This document shows positions 25,020-34,626 of a DNA stretch of 64,000 nt, in pieces. Source of the stretch: Chryseobacterium sp. SORGH_AS_0447. Lineage in GTDB: Bacteria > Bacteroidota > Bacteroidia > Flavobacteriales > Weeksellaceae. The notes beneath the pieces were generated by a model, which ran no database searches, had not been told where the DNA came from, and worked only from the letters and a program-made list of their open reading frames with translations. Within the stretch, counting starts at the first letter, position 1. The number at the start of each line of letters is the position of its first letter. The translations under genes were made by a program, and so were the position numbers. Where the stretch lies: assembly GCF_030818695.1 (NCBI RefSeq), contig NZ_JAUTAR010000001.1, forward strand, positions 1,668,501-1,732,500, given 5' to 3'.

Positions 25020-26123
25020 ATGACAAAAAAACTACTTTTTTTCTTTCTTTTCCTTTCAGGAATTTCATTGTTTTACAGCAAAAATCTAACGGCGGGAGAG
25101 CCCGGATACTGCTATCTCTGCGATACTGCTCCCTCCAATGTACAGGTTTCTAATATTACCATGACCTCGGGAACGGTAAGCTGGACGAATGATCCTACTG
25201 TTTCTTCGTATATGGTAAGATTCAGGCAGTATCCGGCTACAGCTTGGATGACCTTTACATCGGTTTCCATTAGTGCTTTTACCTTAACCGCGTTATCTCC
25301 GTGTACCACCTACGAAGTGCAGGTAGCGAAAGTATGCTCCGGTTCTCCCACGACAAGTGCGTGGTCCGAATCCGTAGTTTTTACCACTTTATACATGAAT
25401 TATTGCGCCGCATCTTCCTTAAATGCCAATGTAGCTTATATGTCTAACGTGACGGTTACACCTACGGGAAGCGGTATTTCTCCGATGGTCAGTAATTCCG
25501 GAACATCCAATTATACGGATTACCGGCCTGATCCTACCCGGAAAGTGCAACTGATGATCGGCAGTACGGGAAACCAGATTTCCGTTTCCAAGACATGGGT
25601 AGGATCTCCCAATCCCGTATATGTAAGGGCCTGGATCGATTTTAACGGCGATGGAATTTTCCAGTCATCGGAAATGATGCTTTCTTCCGGTTCTTCCGCT
25701 TTATCAACGGCCACCGCAACATTTAATGTTCCGCCGACAGCTTTCCAGACAGGAACAACCTGCGGGGTGAGCATGAGAGTGATGATCAGTGAAACCGTTA
25801 CAACTTCTTCCGCCTGCGGAACTTTCAGTTACGGCGAAGTGGAGGATTACGGGGTTTATCTGTTAACACCTGCGAACCTTTCTACCAACGAAATTAATAA
25901 ACAGAAGAACATCAGCATTTATCCCAATCCGGCCTCGGATGTTTTGAATATTTCAGGAATCGAAGGAACTGAATTTGAAATTTACAATACAGCCGGGCAA
26001 TTGGTAAATAAAGGGAAAATTTCCGATCAGAAAGTCCAGGTTCATGATCTGGTAAAAGGGGCTTATTTTATTCAGATCAAGAATAACAACAATATCTCAA
26101 AACTAAAGTTTATTAAAGAATAA
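25020..26123 (+). CDS. secreted GEVED-domain protein with T9SS sorting domain
   Basis: A 367-residue secreted protein. It has a signal peptide (1-24), a fibronectin type III domain (about 37-124, with APSNVQVSNITMTSGTVSW and SPCTTYEVQV), a GEVED domain (about 190-275: VYVRAWIDFNGDGIF and FSYGEVEDYGVYL) and a type A T9SS C-terminal domain (about 298-367: NISIYPNPASDVLNISG to KLKFIKE). The T9SS exports it across the outer membrane and attaches it to the surface. Such proteins are adhesins or surface-enzyme scaffolds; no catalytic domain is visible. A bidirectional terminator follows. Confidence 0.88.
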   Translation: MTKKLLFFFLFLSGISLFYSKNLTAGEPGYCYLCDTAPSNVQVSNITMTSGTVSWTNDPTVSSYMVRFRQYPATAWMTFTSVSISAFTLTALSPCTTYEVQVAKVCSGSPTTSAWSESVVFTTLYMNYCAASSLNANVAYMSNVTVTPTGSGISPMVSNSGTSNYTDYRPDPTRKVQLMIGSTGNQISVSKTWVGSPNPVYVRAWIDFNGDGIFQSSEMMLSSGSSALSTATATFNVPPTAFQTGTTCGVSMRVMISETVTTSSACGTFSYGEVEDYGVYLLTPANLSTNEINKQKNISIYPNPASDVLNISGIEGTEFEIYNTAGQLVNKGKISDQKVQVHDLVKGAYFIQIKNNNNISKLKFIKE

Positions 26124-26143
26124 GATTGAGAAGGTTTAAAATA

Positions 26144-26173
26144 AAGAAGCGGATCATCACTGATCCGCTTCTT
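26144..26173. terminator. bidirectional intrinsic terminator
   Basis: AGAAGCGGATCA and TGATCCGCTTCT (26145-26156 and 26161-26172) form a 12-bp stem with a TCAC loop, between the convergent T9SS protein and YcxB-like genes. Confidence 0.75.
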
Positions 26174-26186
26174 ATGTTTTCCAGAA

Positions 26187-26696
26187 TTAATCGTTTCTGA
26201 GTTTCGCTTTGATATGATTTATTTTGATCATATTTCTAAGTTCTGAAACCTGATCTTTCGTCATTGCCCGTTTGGGACAGAATCCATAGGTAGATTTACT
26301 ATGATAAAACAAAAACCAGTTTTTAAGTTCCTCTATTTTGTAAATATTGTTCCATGCCAGTTCAACCGTAAAGCTTTCGGCAACATCCTGAATAATATCA
26401 TCTTTAAATAGGGATGTTGTCTCTGATGAAATGACTTTGTTTGTTTGATAATCTTTTCTGAACTTATAATAATACCATAAAGGATATAAAATGAATGTTC
26501 CTAACAATATAAAAATATTAAATAAAATAGATGAAATCGGTATTAAATTAAGCTGGCCACTAATAATGATTTTTATATCCAAATAAATCATATAAAATCC
26601 AAGTAATAAAGTCACTATTACAATGGGTTTTCTGTAGGCTAAGAAATACATAAGTCGTATATATTCCTTTTGTGAAATTTTATATTTTATTTTCAT
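26187..26696 (-). CDS. YcxB-like membrane protein
   Basis: A 169-residue protein with two membrane helices near the N-terminus (about 28-46 and 55-78) followed by a cytoplasmic domain typical of YcxB/DUF-like proteins (VELAWNNIYKIEELKNWFLFY). The C-terminus, MTKDQVSELRNMIKINHIKA, closely matches that of the adjacent 26747-27238 protein (FTKDQVSELRRIIKTNKVKA), so the two are tandem duplicates. Function unknown. This copy is more AT-rich than its paralogue. Confidence 0.8.
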   Translation of the reverse strand: MKIKYKISQKEYIRLMYFLAYRKPIVIVTLLLGFYMIYLDIKIIISGQLNLIPISSILFNIFILLGTFILYPLWYYYKFRKDYQTNKVISSETTSLFKDDIIQDVAESFTVELAWNNIYKIEELKNWFLFYHSKSTYGFCPKRAMTKDQVSELRNMIKINHIKAKLRND

Positions 26697-26746
26697 CGTT
26701 TATCAATATCATTTATTAACCGAGTAATATTGAACTTGTATTAAAA

Positions 26747-27238
26747 TTAATCTTCTCTGAGTTTCGCTTTTACTTTATTGGTTTTAATAATTCTTCTCAG
26801 TTCTGAAACCTGATCTTTGGTAAAAAATTTTTTCGGAACCATATTCATGGCCTTCGCACTTTGATAGATCAGGAACCAGTCTTTATTTTCCTTGACCTTA
26901 TAAACGGAACTCCAGGCCATTTCTCCGTCAAAAGTCTCTCCCTGAATCCGGATTTTTTCTTCCGTAAAAGTATAGATAATATGTTCCTGGATATTCTTGT
27001 TTGAATTAAACGCAAACCGTACACTGAAAAAAGAACGTACCACCATAAACAAAAGCAAAATGGTATACCACATCGAAGCCGATTGCAGGAGTTCTCTTTC
27101 CGTGCTGCCGTCCACCGATTCTTTGATGATAAAAAATACCAGCAGAGCTGATGGAAATACAATGAGGCGAAGCAACGAGCTTTTCACATGGAAAATCAGG
27201 AAATCCCTGAAACAGATCTGCGTTTTTACCGTTATCAT
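26747..27238 (-). CDS. YcxB-like membrane protein (paralogue)
   Basis: A 163-residue protein of the same family as the next gene downstream: two membrane helices (about 20-38 and 52-72) and a C-terminal cytoplasmic domain with MAWSSVYKVKENKDWFLIYQ. It begins 6 bp after the mutS2 stop, so it is probably in the mutS2 transcript. Function unknown. Confidence 0.8.
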   Translation of the reverse strand: MITVKTQICFRDFLIFHVKSSLLRLIVFPSALLVFFIIKESVDGSTERELLQSASMWYTILLLFMVVRSFFSVRFAFNSNKNIQEHIIYTFTEEKIRIQGETFDGEMAWSSVYKVKENKDWFLIYQSAKAMNMVPKKFFTKDQVSELRRIIKTNKVKAKLRED

Positions 27239-27244
27239 ACAAGA

Positions 27245-29393
27245 TTAAATTCTTTCCAGCTCATCCGCATTGATCGTCGTCTTAAAGGTTCCATAATTCA
27301 CAATCACTTTATTCCTTGAAATTTTTTCAATGGTTCCAACGCTGGTGCTTCCGATAATCCGTACACGTTGACCTTCTTTCAGCCAGAGCGCACGGTCGGT
27401 TTTACGTTTTTCTTCCAGCTTCTCGTTGGTTTCTGCAATTTTTTCGATTACTTCCTCTTTCTTCAGCTGCTGGGTAATTTTGCGTTTCACCACCTGAAGT
27501 CGTTTGCTTTCATCCTTGTCCGCACCGATCTTCCTGAACTTTTCCTGTTCAAGAATCTTTACAAAATCTTTCACCACATCTTTTCTGGATTTTCCTTTTA
27601 CATAGCTGTCGATAAAAGCTTCGATCTTATTTCCGAACTGCAATTTGCGGTGTTCTTCCTCATACAGTTTTTGGAAATTGTACAGTTTCTGCTGAAGCTG
27701 ATCGTTCAGTTTCTGTAGATTATCCCTTTTGTCTTCTACAGATTCCTTCCGTTCTGCGAGATCGGTTTTCAGTTTTTCCACTTCATATTTTTCCTGCTGA
27801 AGCTTGACGATGGTTTTATCCAGGTTGACAATATCATGTTCCACTTTTTTCTTTGCGGAATGGATGATGAATCGTGGGATTTTATTTTTCTCCGCTACTT
27901 CAAAAGTAAAGGAGCTTCCTGCCTGTCCGACTTCCAGCTTATACATCGGTTCCAGGGTTTTCTTCGTTAAAGAGCATTGCTGCATTCTGGGCGTTCGGAA
28001 GCTGTTCTACCACCAGTTTGATGTTGGTATAGTGGGTGGTAATAATCGCAAAACTTTTCTTATCGTAGAAAAATTCAAGGAAACTTTCTGCCAGGGCACC
28101 ACCCAGTTCAGGATCGGAGCCTGTACCGAATTCGTCAATCAGCAGAAGCGTATTCGCATCGGCTTCACGGATGATTCCGCCCATTTTCTTCAGTCGGGAA
28201 GAATAGGTGGAAAGATGGTTTTCAATGGATTGGTTATCTCCAATATCGGTCATGATCTTATCAAAGAAAAACATCTCCGATTTCGGATGGGTCGGAACCA
28301 GGATTCCGCTCTGGATCATCAGCTGAAGCAGACCTACGGTTTTCAGTGTGATGGATTTTCCTCCCGCATTCGGTCCGGAAATACAGATAATCCGGTTATG
28401 GTCCGTTAACGTAAGCGTTTGTGGGAAAATCGTTTTATTCTGTGCTTTATTTCTCAGAAACAGGAGCGGGTGGAAAGCTTCTCTTAACCGCAGCGTCTTA
28501 TGCCGGTTGATTTTCGGTAAAACCCCGTTGATCAGTTCTGCAAATTTCGCTTTGGCCCTCGTCAGGTCAAGATCGAAAATATATTTCTGGTATCTCCAGA
28601 GCTGAGGCTGGAACTCGGCAAGTTCGGCCGTCAGTTTCCTCAGGATCTTGTCAATTTCCTTTTTCTCTTCTTCTTCGCTTTCTTTCAGCTTGAAATAATG
28701 CTTAACCACAGAATCGGGCTGAATGTAGGTGATGGATCCGGTTTTGGATAATCCCAGCACTCTTCCCGGAACCCTTTTCTTGAATCCCGATTTTACGGCC
28801 AATACCCTCTGGTCATCAATAATCGTCTCACGGATGTCATCCAGAAACTCACTTTGCCCGTAATTGAACAAAGCCCGGTTGAAATTTTCCTGGATCGCTT
28901 TTTTAGCAATCTGGATTTCGGCTCTCAACCCTTTCAGGATGGGTGAAGCTTCACTTTTTACTTCTCCGAAACGGTTAAAAACTTTATCTACCTTATCAAT
29001 GATTTCCTTTTTGAATTCAAGCACCAAAACATCTTCCATCAGCGTAGGGAAGGTTTCCGGCATGGTGGGGAAAAACTTCTGCAGTTTTCCGATCTGTTCT
29101 GTCAGGGTTTTGATCTTCATGAAAGCGCTGTTTTCAAGACGGTAGTTCTCGATCAGCATAAGCTTCAGCTCACTTTCGATATCTTCGTATTCGTCAAACG
29201 GAACTGCGTTTGAACTTTCAAAACTCGACAGGTATTCAGACGTTTTTTTCAGGGAAATTTCGGCCTCGTCGATTTCCATCGGACGCAGCTCGAGAATTTT
29301 TTCCCTCGTCTTCGGAGAATAAGCAAAAGGAGAGATTTCCGCGAGCAATTGCGGAAACTCTAATTCGTTTAAATCTTCTTTATTTATATACAC
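27245..29393 (-). pseudogene. mutS2: MutS2-family endonuclease/ATPase, split by one-base frameshift
   Basis: The N-terminal piece has the MutS2 core/lever helices, Walker A GPNAGGKS, and Walker B region LLLIDEFGTGSDPELGG. The C-terminal piece continues with a long coiled coil (about 520-640) and a KOW-like strand region (GQRVRIIGSTSVGTIEKI). The frames meet at the T4 run 27958-27961 (A4 on the coding strand); removing one base gives FNEETLEPMYKLEVG and a 715-residue protein. MutS2 acts on branched DNA and on stalled ribosomes. No C-terminal Smr nuclease domain is visible, making this shorter than canonical ~780-residue MutS2. Symbol used for the family. Confidence 0.85.
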
Positions 29394-29479
29394 AATGCAA
29401 ATTTAGTGAGAAAATGTGAATTTAGTTTGAAAATGAGTTAATTTGGGTATTTGAAAATATCTATAATCACAGAGTATAT

Positions 29480-29989
29480 ATGAAACTGGAAACCAAAAGA
29501 CTGCAACTGAAAGAAATTAACGAAAGCCATGTTGATGATATTCTGAAAATACGGAGCAATGAAGTCATCAATCGATTTGTGCAAAGAAACGCTCCGAAAA
29601 ACAATTACGACGCGCTGCAGTTTATTCTCACCATCCGGGAACGGACTAAAAATAATGAGACGTTTTATTGGGGGATTTCCCTGAAAGACCAGTCTCATCT
29701 AATTGGAACCATCTGCCTGTGGAATTTTTCGGAAGACCGGAAAGTTGCTGAGGTGGGCTACGAATTACTGCCGGAATATCACAGAAAAGGCATCATGTCG
29801 GAAGCTTTGGCGGCCATTACAGACTTTGCTTTTCACAAACTGCATCTCGGTGAAATCGTAGCCATGACCCATCAGGATAACGAAAACTCCAAACAGCTTC
29901 TTTTAAAGCATCATTTCGTCTTGGGCGAGGGAGGGGAGGACGAAGGATTCCCGGAAAATCTCGTTTTTAGTCTGAAGACTTTTTTATAG
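29480..29989 (+). CDS. RimJ/RimL-type GNAT acetyltransferase
   Basis: A 169-residue GNAT protein of the RimJ/RimL/YdaF subgroup. Acetyl-CoA binding is indicated by YELLPEYHRKGIMSEAL, in which the R-K-G-I-M loop holds the pyrophosphate, and by TNP-like segments in VAMTHQDNENSKQLLLKHHF. Typical substrates are ribosomal-protein N-termini or small amines; not determinable here. It appears monocistronic, with the divergent mutS2 start 86 bp away. Confidence 0.87.
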   Translation: MKLETKRLQLKEINESHVDDILKIRSNEVINRFVQRNAPKNNYDALQFILTIRERTKNNETFYWGISLKDQSHLIGTICLWNFSEDRKVAEVGYELLPEYHRKGIMSEALAAITDFAFHKLHLGEIVAMTHQDNENSKQLLLKHHFVLGEGGEDEGFPENLVFSLKTFL

Positions 29990-30005
29990 CCGTTTTGAAA
30001 ATTAT

Positions 30006-30013
30006 TATATTTG
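30006..30013 (+). promoter_or_regulatory. -7 promoter element upstream of a mini-gene
   Basis: TATATTTG matches TAnnTTTG exactly and lies 23 bp before the ATG at 30037. Confidence 0.3.
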
Positions 30014-30036
30014 TATCATCCATAAACTGAAGCACA

Positions 30037-30158
30037 ATGAATCTGTCATCCGAAATTACATATACTACCAATAATCATCCAGAAATCATAAATCTGCTTG
30101 AAAAGTGATCTCGGATAGTCATAATGACAAAGGCAAGAAAATTGATATTGTTCCGTAA
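30037..30158 (+). pseudogene. possible 40-residue small protein, frameshifted
   Basis: The ATG at 30037 reads MNLSSEITYTTNNHPEIINL then LEK and a stop at 30106-30108. If the A4 run at 30101-30104 had one more A, the frame would continue as VISDSHNDKGKKIDIVP to the stop at 30156-30158, giving 40 residues with a helical, charged character. A perfect -7 promoter element precedes it. It may be a real small gene with a sequencing or natural frameshift, or chance. The rest of 29990-30261 shows nothing else. Confidence 0.25.
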
Positions 30159-30261
30159 ACACCAATATATTCCTTAGGAAAAAATGTTTCCACGAATATT
30201 TTAAATTAATTAAAAAATAATTGGAGTGATTTTCAAATTCACTCATTTTCAAATTAAAATT

Positions 30262-30903
30262 ATGACCTGGACTGAAGTTTTAGCCCCGATAAAAAATACC
30301 CCATACTTTACCAATCTTTGGGAAAAAGTAAAGCAGGAATATGCAACGACCAAAGTTTTTCCACCGAAAAGCCAGATTTTCAGGGCGCTGGAAATTACGC
30401 CTTTTGATGATATTGAAGTTGTAATCCTCGGGCAGGATCCTTACCATAACGATTATCAGGCGAACGGACTTTGTTTTTCCGTTTCGGAGCAGGTAACGGC
30501 ACCACCTTCGCTGAAAAATATTTTCATCGAATTGAAAGATGACGTAGGCGTAGTGAGGACCTCAAAAGAATTAGACGATTGGGGCAAACAGGGTGTTTTA
30601 TTGTTAAATGCGACCTTAACGGTGCGTGCCCATTCACCCAATTCCCATAAAGATATCGGCTGGGAGAAATTTACCGATTTTATCATTAAAGAAATTTCGG
30701 ATAAAAAAGAAAATGTCGTATTTGTGCTTTGGGGCGCTTTTGCCCAAAAAAAGGCCGAACTCATTAATCCGGCCAAACATTTTATTTTAAAATCTGCGCA
30801 CCCTTCTCCATTTTCGGTTCATAGGGGTTTTTTCGGGAGCCGACCTTTTTCTAAAATCAATGAATATCTTATTTCAAAAGGAAAGAAACCTATTTCATGG
30901 TAG
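30262..30903 (+). CDS. ung: uracil-DNA glycosylase (family 1)
   Basis: A 213-residue family-1 uracil-DNA glycosylase that excises uracil from DNA in base-excision repair. The water-activating loop is GQDPYH (57-62, catalytic Asp59), the uracil-binding region is LLLNATLTV, and the minor-groove loop is HPSPFSVHRGFFGSRPFS. The ATG at 30262 (MTWTEVL) is chosen over one 12 codons upstream, since it matches family N-termini and follows an AT-rich leader. Its 3' end overlaps the convergent lipoprotein gene by 14 bp. Confidence 0.95.
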   Translation: MTWTEVLAPIKNTPYFTNLWEKVKQEYATTKVFPPKSQIFRALEITPFDDIEVVILGQDPYHNDYQANGLCFSVSEQVTAPPSLKNIFIELKDDVGVVRTSKELDDWGKQGVLLLNATLTVRAHSPNSHKDIGWEKFTDFIIKEISDKKENVVFVLWGAFAQKKAELINPAKHFILKSAHPSPFSVHRGFFGSRPFSKINEYLISKGKKPISW

Positions 30904-31387
30904 ACGGATCACCGCCTTTCGTAATAATAATTCCGATTCTGTACTTTCCTTTCAGGGCCTTTGCTCCGTCAACCGCTCCGGGATAAGGCTGGACATCCGC
31001 TAAAGAAAAGGTGTAGCCGTTAAATACAGCCGACGCATGATAGTTTCTGGATGTATTATCGATTGTGGCGATCTCCAATGTCATCGGCCGGGTTGCGGTT
31101 CCCACCACTTCAACCTGCGCTACGGCAACGCCTGCCCAGATGCAGTTCACGTCTTTCGGACAGCGGCTGTCCTCGGAAATTCCTTTGAAAGTTACGTTCA
31201 TCTGGTACTCTTTCAGGAAACGGTTTTCACCTTCGTTAAAGTAAAGGATGGTCTTATCTGATTTACTCACATGATTCACCTGGTTTTTATCAGTATCCAC
31301 TTTGATCTTATTATTCTTTTTTTGAGCATTGCAGTTCATTAAAAACAGTGAACCGAGGCTCAGCAGTAAGGCTTTATGCGGTATCAT
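30890..31387 (-). CDS. lipoprotein of unknown function
   Basis: A 165-residue lipoprotein with signal KALLLSLGSLFLMNC (lipobox Cys at about 19) and a Gln/Lys-rich linker after the Cys. The mature domain has a likely disulfide CPKDVNC and beta-strand character. The segment GISEDSRCPKDVNCIWAGVA is typical of a small conserved domain found in many Bacteroidota lipoproteins. Its 3' end overlaps ung by 14 bp tail-to-tail, and it lies 12 bp downstream of the DUF456 gene. Confidence 0.75.
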   Translation of the reverse strand: MIPHKALLLSLGSLFLMNCNAQKKNNKIKVDTDKNQVNHVSKSDKTILYFNEGENRFLKEYQMNVTFKGISEDSRCPKDVNCIWAGVAVAQVEVVGTATRPMTLEIATIDNTSRNYHASAVFNGYTFSLADVQPYPGAVDGAKALKGKYRIGIIITKGGDPSTMK

Positions 31388-31399
31388 AATTTCTTTTTT

Positions 31400-31891
31400 T
31401 TAAATAATATTGAGCATATTGAAAAGTACCACCAAAAACATGGCCACTCCTACGACAAGACTGAAGCCCGTACCGTAAATAAATCCGATGAAGGCGCCTT
31501 TTGTTGATTTCCAGGCCTTTGTCATATCCTTGCTGTCATGAAGAAGTTCCCCGATGAAAACGCCGGCAAACATCCCCACAAGAAATCCCAGAGGGATAGG
31601 CAAAAATATACCAACAATGGTTCCGACAATTGATCCGATGCTTCCCCAGCGCGTTCCGCCGTACTTTTGGTTGGTTTTCGCCGGAATTACATAATTTAAA
31701 ACCACCGAAGCGGCGGTAAGGATCACAAATACCCAGACATAGATCATCGATAGGTCTGCGTCGGTCCCGAATTTATAGATCAGCAGTCCGCAGATGCTTA
31801 ATAACAATCCCGGCAGGACCGGAAGGAAGGTTCCTAAGATTCCTAAAAATAACAAGACCAGGCAAAGAATTTCAATTAATACGACGTCCAT
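31400..31891 (-). CDS. DUF456 family membrane protein
   Basis: A 163-residue integral membrane protein of the DUF456 family. It has glycine-rich hydrophobic repeats such as LGILGTFLPVLPGLLLSICG at the N-terminus and GTIVGIFLPIPLGFLVGMFA in the middle, five to six membrane helices in all. The internal glycine-zipper repeat is the family hallmark. It probably shares a transcript with the lipoprotein gene 12 bp downstream. Function unknown. Confidence 0.87.
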   Translation of the reverse strand: MDVVLIEILCLVLLFLGILGTFLPVLPGLLLSICGLLIYKFGTDADLSMIYVWVFVILTAASVVLNYVIPAKTNQKYGGTRWGSIGSIVGTIVGIFLPIPLGFLVGMFAGVFIGELLHDSKDMTKAWKSTKGAFIGFIYGTGFSLVVGVAMFLVVLFNMLNII

Positions 31892-31920
31892 GAGATTTGA
31901 TTATACTATGCAAGATATAA

Positions 31921-31950
31921 AAAAAGCGGCTCTTCTGAAAGCCGCTTTTT
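31921..31950 (-). terminator. intrinsic terminator after large lipoprotein gene
   Basis: AAAAAGCGGCT and AGCCGCTTTTT (31921-31931 and 31940-31950) form an 11-bp stem. On the minus strand the second arm ends in five T. It lies 18 bp beyond the stop of the 31968-33149 gene. Confidence 0.8.
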
Positions 31951-31967
31951 GTCTAAGTTGAATTTTG

Positions 31968-33149
31968 TTATAGGTTTAGAATAACATATTGTAAGATTAC
32001 TCCCGAATTTCCAATGTTTCCACTTGCATGGTTGTGGAATGTGGTGTAATAAATATAACCGCTGTTAGCCGATCCTGAACAAGGTCCAACCGTTGCTCCC
32101 AATGCCACAAGGTACGGTACCAGAACCTGAGGAACGGAAATGCTGATCTGGATATTCCCTGGAAGGGTAATGCAGACTGTGGTAAATGTTGTCGTTGGTG
32201 CATTACCGATCGGTGTCGTCGGAAGTCCGGTTGCCGAAAAATGGTTGGTCCGGATCATCAGTGCATCATTGGTAGAGGTTTCTTTCACCAGAACTTCCCA
32301 GTAAGCCGGATCGTAATTGATGATTTTCTGCCATGTACCCAAATCATAATTGATATTCAGACTGTTGAAGCCTAAAGCAGTCGTAAGGCCGGTGTTGGTT
32401 ACGGTAGCGCCTACATTGCCTGCATTTCCAATATTTTTGGAGCATAATTTCGAATCGGGAACAAATCCTCCGGCCGGAGAACAGGCTGAGGTATTGCTTG
32501 TTCCGCCTACCAGGTAAGAAACATCCCAGTCTGAAGCATAAATACTTCCGCCGTTAGCCACAAAAATCGCCAGATTGGCTTCGGCTGCAGCATAAAGGGT
32601 TGGGTTGGAAGAATAATTATTTCTCGAACCGCAGTTCAGGAATATAATATCATACTGGGCTATGGCCGTTAAATTCGCAAGATCGGTATTGGTAATTTCC
32701 GTAGCGGTATATCCTAAACTCTGGATAATGTCCTCGATTTTATCGTAGTTTCCTTTTACGTAAGCAATCTTTGCTACCTGGTTCAGCTTGGTCTGTCCCG
32801 CATCCAGGCTCAGGGTCTCATCGTATTTCACCGTAGCCGAAATTTCTGTCCGGAAATTGCTGCCGTTCCCCGTCTGAATATAAAAAGTATGGTTTCCCAC
32901 AGGCGCTTCAAGCGTAAAATTACCGTCAGCGTCAGACGTGGTGTAATAGATCTTGTATTTTTCATCAAATGTAAAGACCGAAGCACCACCGATGGGCTTC
33001 ACCCCGTTTTGCGACATGACTTTTCCGCTGACTTTCCCTGTTTTTACAGTATTATCAACGGTAATTTCTGCAGGAGTTTCAGATTCAGAGCGGCAGGCGC
33101 CCAATGATAAAAGAATAATGAAAATGAATAGAAGATTAAACTTTTTCAT
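31968..33149 (-). CDS. lipoprotein with carboxypeptidase-regulatory-like domain
   Basis: A 393-residue lipoprotein. The signal ends LLSLGAC (Cys at 19). A carboxypeptidase-regulatory-like/CNA-B beta-sandwich (about 38-110: GKVSGKVMSQNGVKPIGGAS and TSDADGNFTLEAPVGNHTFY) precedes a Rossmann-like region (about 120-220: IAYVKGNYDKIEDIIQSLGY, YDIIFLNCGSRNN, NGGSIYASDWDVSYL) that resembles ThuA/glutamine-amidotransferase-type folds. Function unknown; probably surface or periplasmic. Monocistronic, with its own terminator. Confidence 0.75.
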   Translation of the reverse strand: MKKFNLLFIFIILLSLGACRSESETPAEITVDNTVKTGKVSGKVMSQNGVKPIGGASVFTFDEKYKIYYTTSDADGNFTLEAPVGNHTFYIQTGNGSNFRTEISATVKYDETLSLDAGQTKLNQVAKIAYVKGNYDKIEDIIQSLGYTATEITNTDLANLTAIAQYDIIFLNCGSRNNYSSNPTLYAAAEANLAIFVANGGSIYASDWDVSYLVGGTSNTSACSPAGGFVPDSKLCSKNIGNAGNVGATVTNTGLTTALGFNSLNINYDLGTWQKIINYDPAYWEVLVKETSTNDALMIRTNHFSATGLPTTPIGNAPTTTFTTVCITLPGNIQISISVPQVLVPYLVALGATVGPCSGSANSGYIYYTTFHNHASGNIGNSGVILQYVILNL

Positions 33150-33302
33150 AAGGTTTAGTTTTTTAATTAGAATACCAATTTAGGTATTTTATTGTTAAAT
33201 ATTCTATGATTTGAAAATAATTTTAAATAATTCGTAATTTTTTAAGATAGATTATGGTAAAAAATCCTGTTTTCAGGAGGTTTCCGGTGAATCTAATTTT
33301 AT

Positions 33303-33310
33303 TAAATTTG
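33303..33310 (+). promoter_or_regulatory. -7 promoter element upstream of mscS-like gene
   Basis: TAAATTTG matches TAnnTTTG exactly and ends 5 bp before the ATG at 33316. Transcription would then start at or next to the start codon, giving a leaderless message. Confidence 0.35.
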
Positions 33311-33315
33311 TTTTG

Positions 33316-34575
33316 ATGAAAGACCAGTTAGAAGAAACCAAAGATTTAATACAGGAACTCAGTGAGCCTCTGTATATTTACATAAGCAAAATTTCGCCGA
33401 CCGGGCTGGAATGGGTATTCCATATAATCGTGAAGCTCGCTTTGCTTTGCGCTGTTTTTTTTGTGATCGATTTTATTCTGAAGATCATTATCAACAGTAT
33501 TTTCAGCATTTTCCGCAATCAGGAAAAATACCCGATCGTAAATTCGGTATATGCTTCGAGAATTACCAATTCCCTTGCTCATCTGATCGCACTTTTGATC
33601 ATTGGTGGAATACATGAGTCGATCTTTGCGGGAGCGCTTACCAAAACAACAAAGTTTATTGTAAGATCCGTCAATCTGGGAATTGTGATGATCTTTGCCG
33701 GTATGCTGTACCGGGGATTAACGGCTTTCAGGAATTATTTTGTGATCAAACAGGATTACTATAAGATCATGGCGCTGAATGCCATTTCCGAGACCATGAA
33801 GATTTTGGGGATCTTTATCTTTTCAGTGGTTGGGATATGCGTGGTCTTCGGGATTAAAGGAACCACTATTGTCGGAAGTCTCGGGGCGATAACTGCGGTG
33901 CTGGTATTGGTTTTTAGAGATACGATCCTTGGGTTCGTCACAGGCCTTCACGTGGCCACTTCCAAAAACCTGAAAGTAGGGGACTGGGTAAGCATTCCCA
34001 AATATAATGTGGAAGGAAATATTGCCGAAATAAACCTGTTGACGACCAGGATCAATAATTTCGATAAAACCTTTTCCACAATTCCAACCTATGACCTTTT
34101 GACCACGGAGATCAAAAACCTCCAGGTGATTTCGGAAAAAAATACAAGAAGAATTAAAAAATCAATTTATTTCAATATCAATTCCTTTAAGTTTCTAACA
34201 GATGAAGACATCCAACGCCTGAAAAGCATCAACCTTATTTCGGAATATCTTGAAGAGAGTGCCATCAATCTAAAAAAAGAAAAAGAAAACATGGCGCATA
34301 AAGAAGAGATTATCAACGGGAGACAGCTTACCAATATCGGAGTGTTCAGGATCTATGCCCAAAAATATATCGAACGGATCCCTGAACTGGATAAGGAAGG
34401 CCCGATTATGGTGCGTCAGCTCAATATTACACCGCAGGGACTTCCGTTGGAGATTTATTCATTCACCAATGATACAGAATGGGTACAATTTGAACAGATC
34501 CAGGCAGATATTTTCGATCATTTGCTGGTCGCTTCAAAAGCTTTCGACCTTGAAATCATGCAGGTAAAAGTGTAA
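33316..34575 (+). CDS. MscS-family mechanosensitive ion channel
   Basis: A 419-residue small-conductance mechanosensitive channel protein. Four or five N-terminal membrane helices (about 30-220) end in the pore-lining TM3 (GSLGAITAVLVLVFRDTILGFVTG). The cytoplasmic beta domain follows (LKVGDWVSIPKYNVEGNIAEINLLTTRINNFD, in the usual order) and then the alpha/beta vestibule. It would relieve osmotic downshock in the inner membrane. The ATG at 33316 is preferred to the in-frame TTG at 33313. Confidence 0.9.
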   Translation: MKDQLEETKDLIQELSEPLYIYISKISPTGLEWVFHIIVKLALLCAVFFVIDFILKIIINSIFSIFRNQEKYPIVNSVYASRITNSLAHLIALLIIGGIHESIFAGALTKTTKFIVRSVNLGIVMIFAGMLYRGLTAFRNYFVIKQDYYKIMALNAISETMKILGIFIFSVVGICVVFGIKGTTIVGSLGAITAVLVLVFRDTILGFVTGLHVATSKNLKVGDWVSIPKYNVEGNIAEINLLTTRINNFDKTFSTIPTYDLLTTEIKNLQVISEKNTRRIKKSIYFNINSFKFLTDEDIQRLKSINLISEYLEESAINLKKEKENMAHKEEIINGRQLTNIGVFRIYAQKYIERIPELDKEGPIMVRQLNITPQGLPLEIYSFTNDTEWVQFEQIQADIFDHLLVASKAFDLEIMQVKV

Positions 34576-34626
34576 GGTGATCATTCTAATTGCTGCCCTC
34601 TATGTAAAAAGTGCTTCATTGAATTT

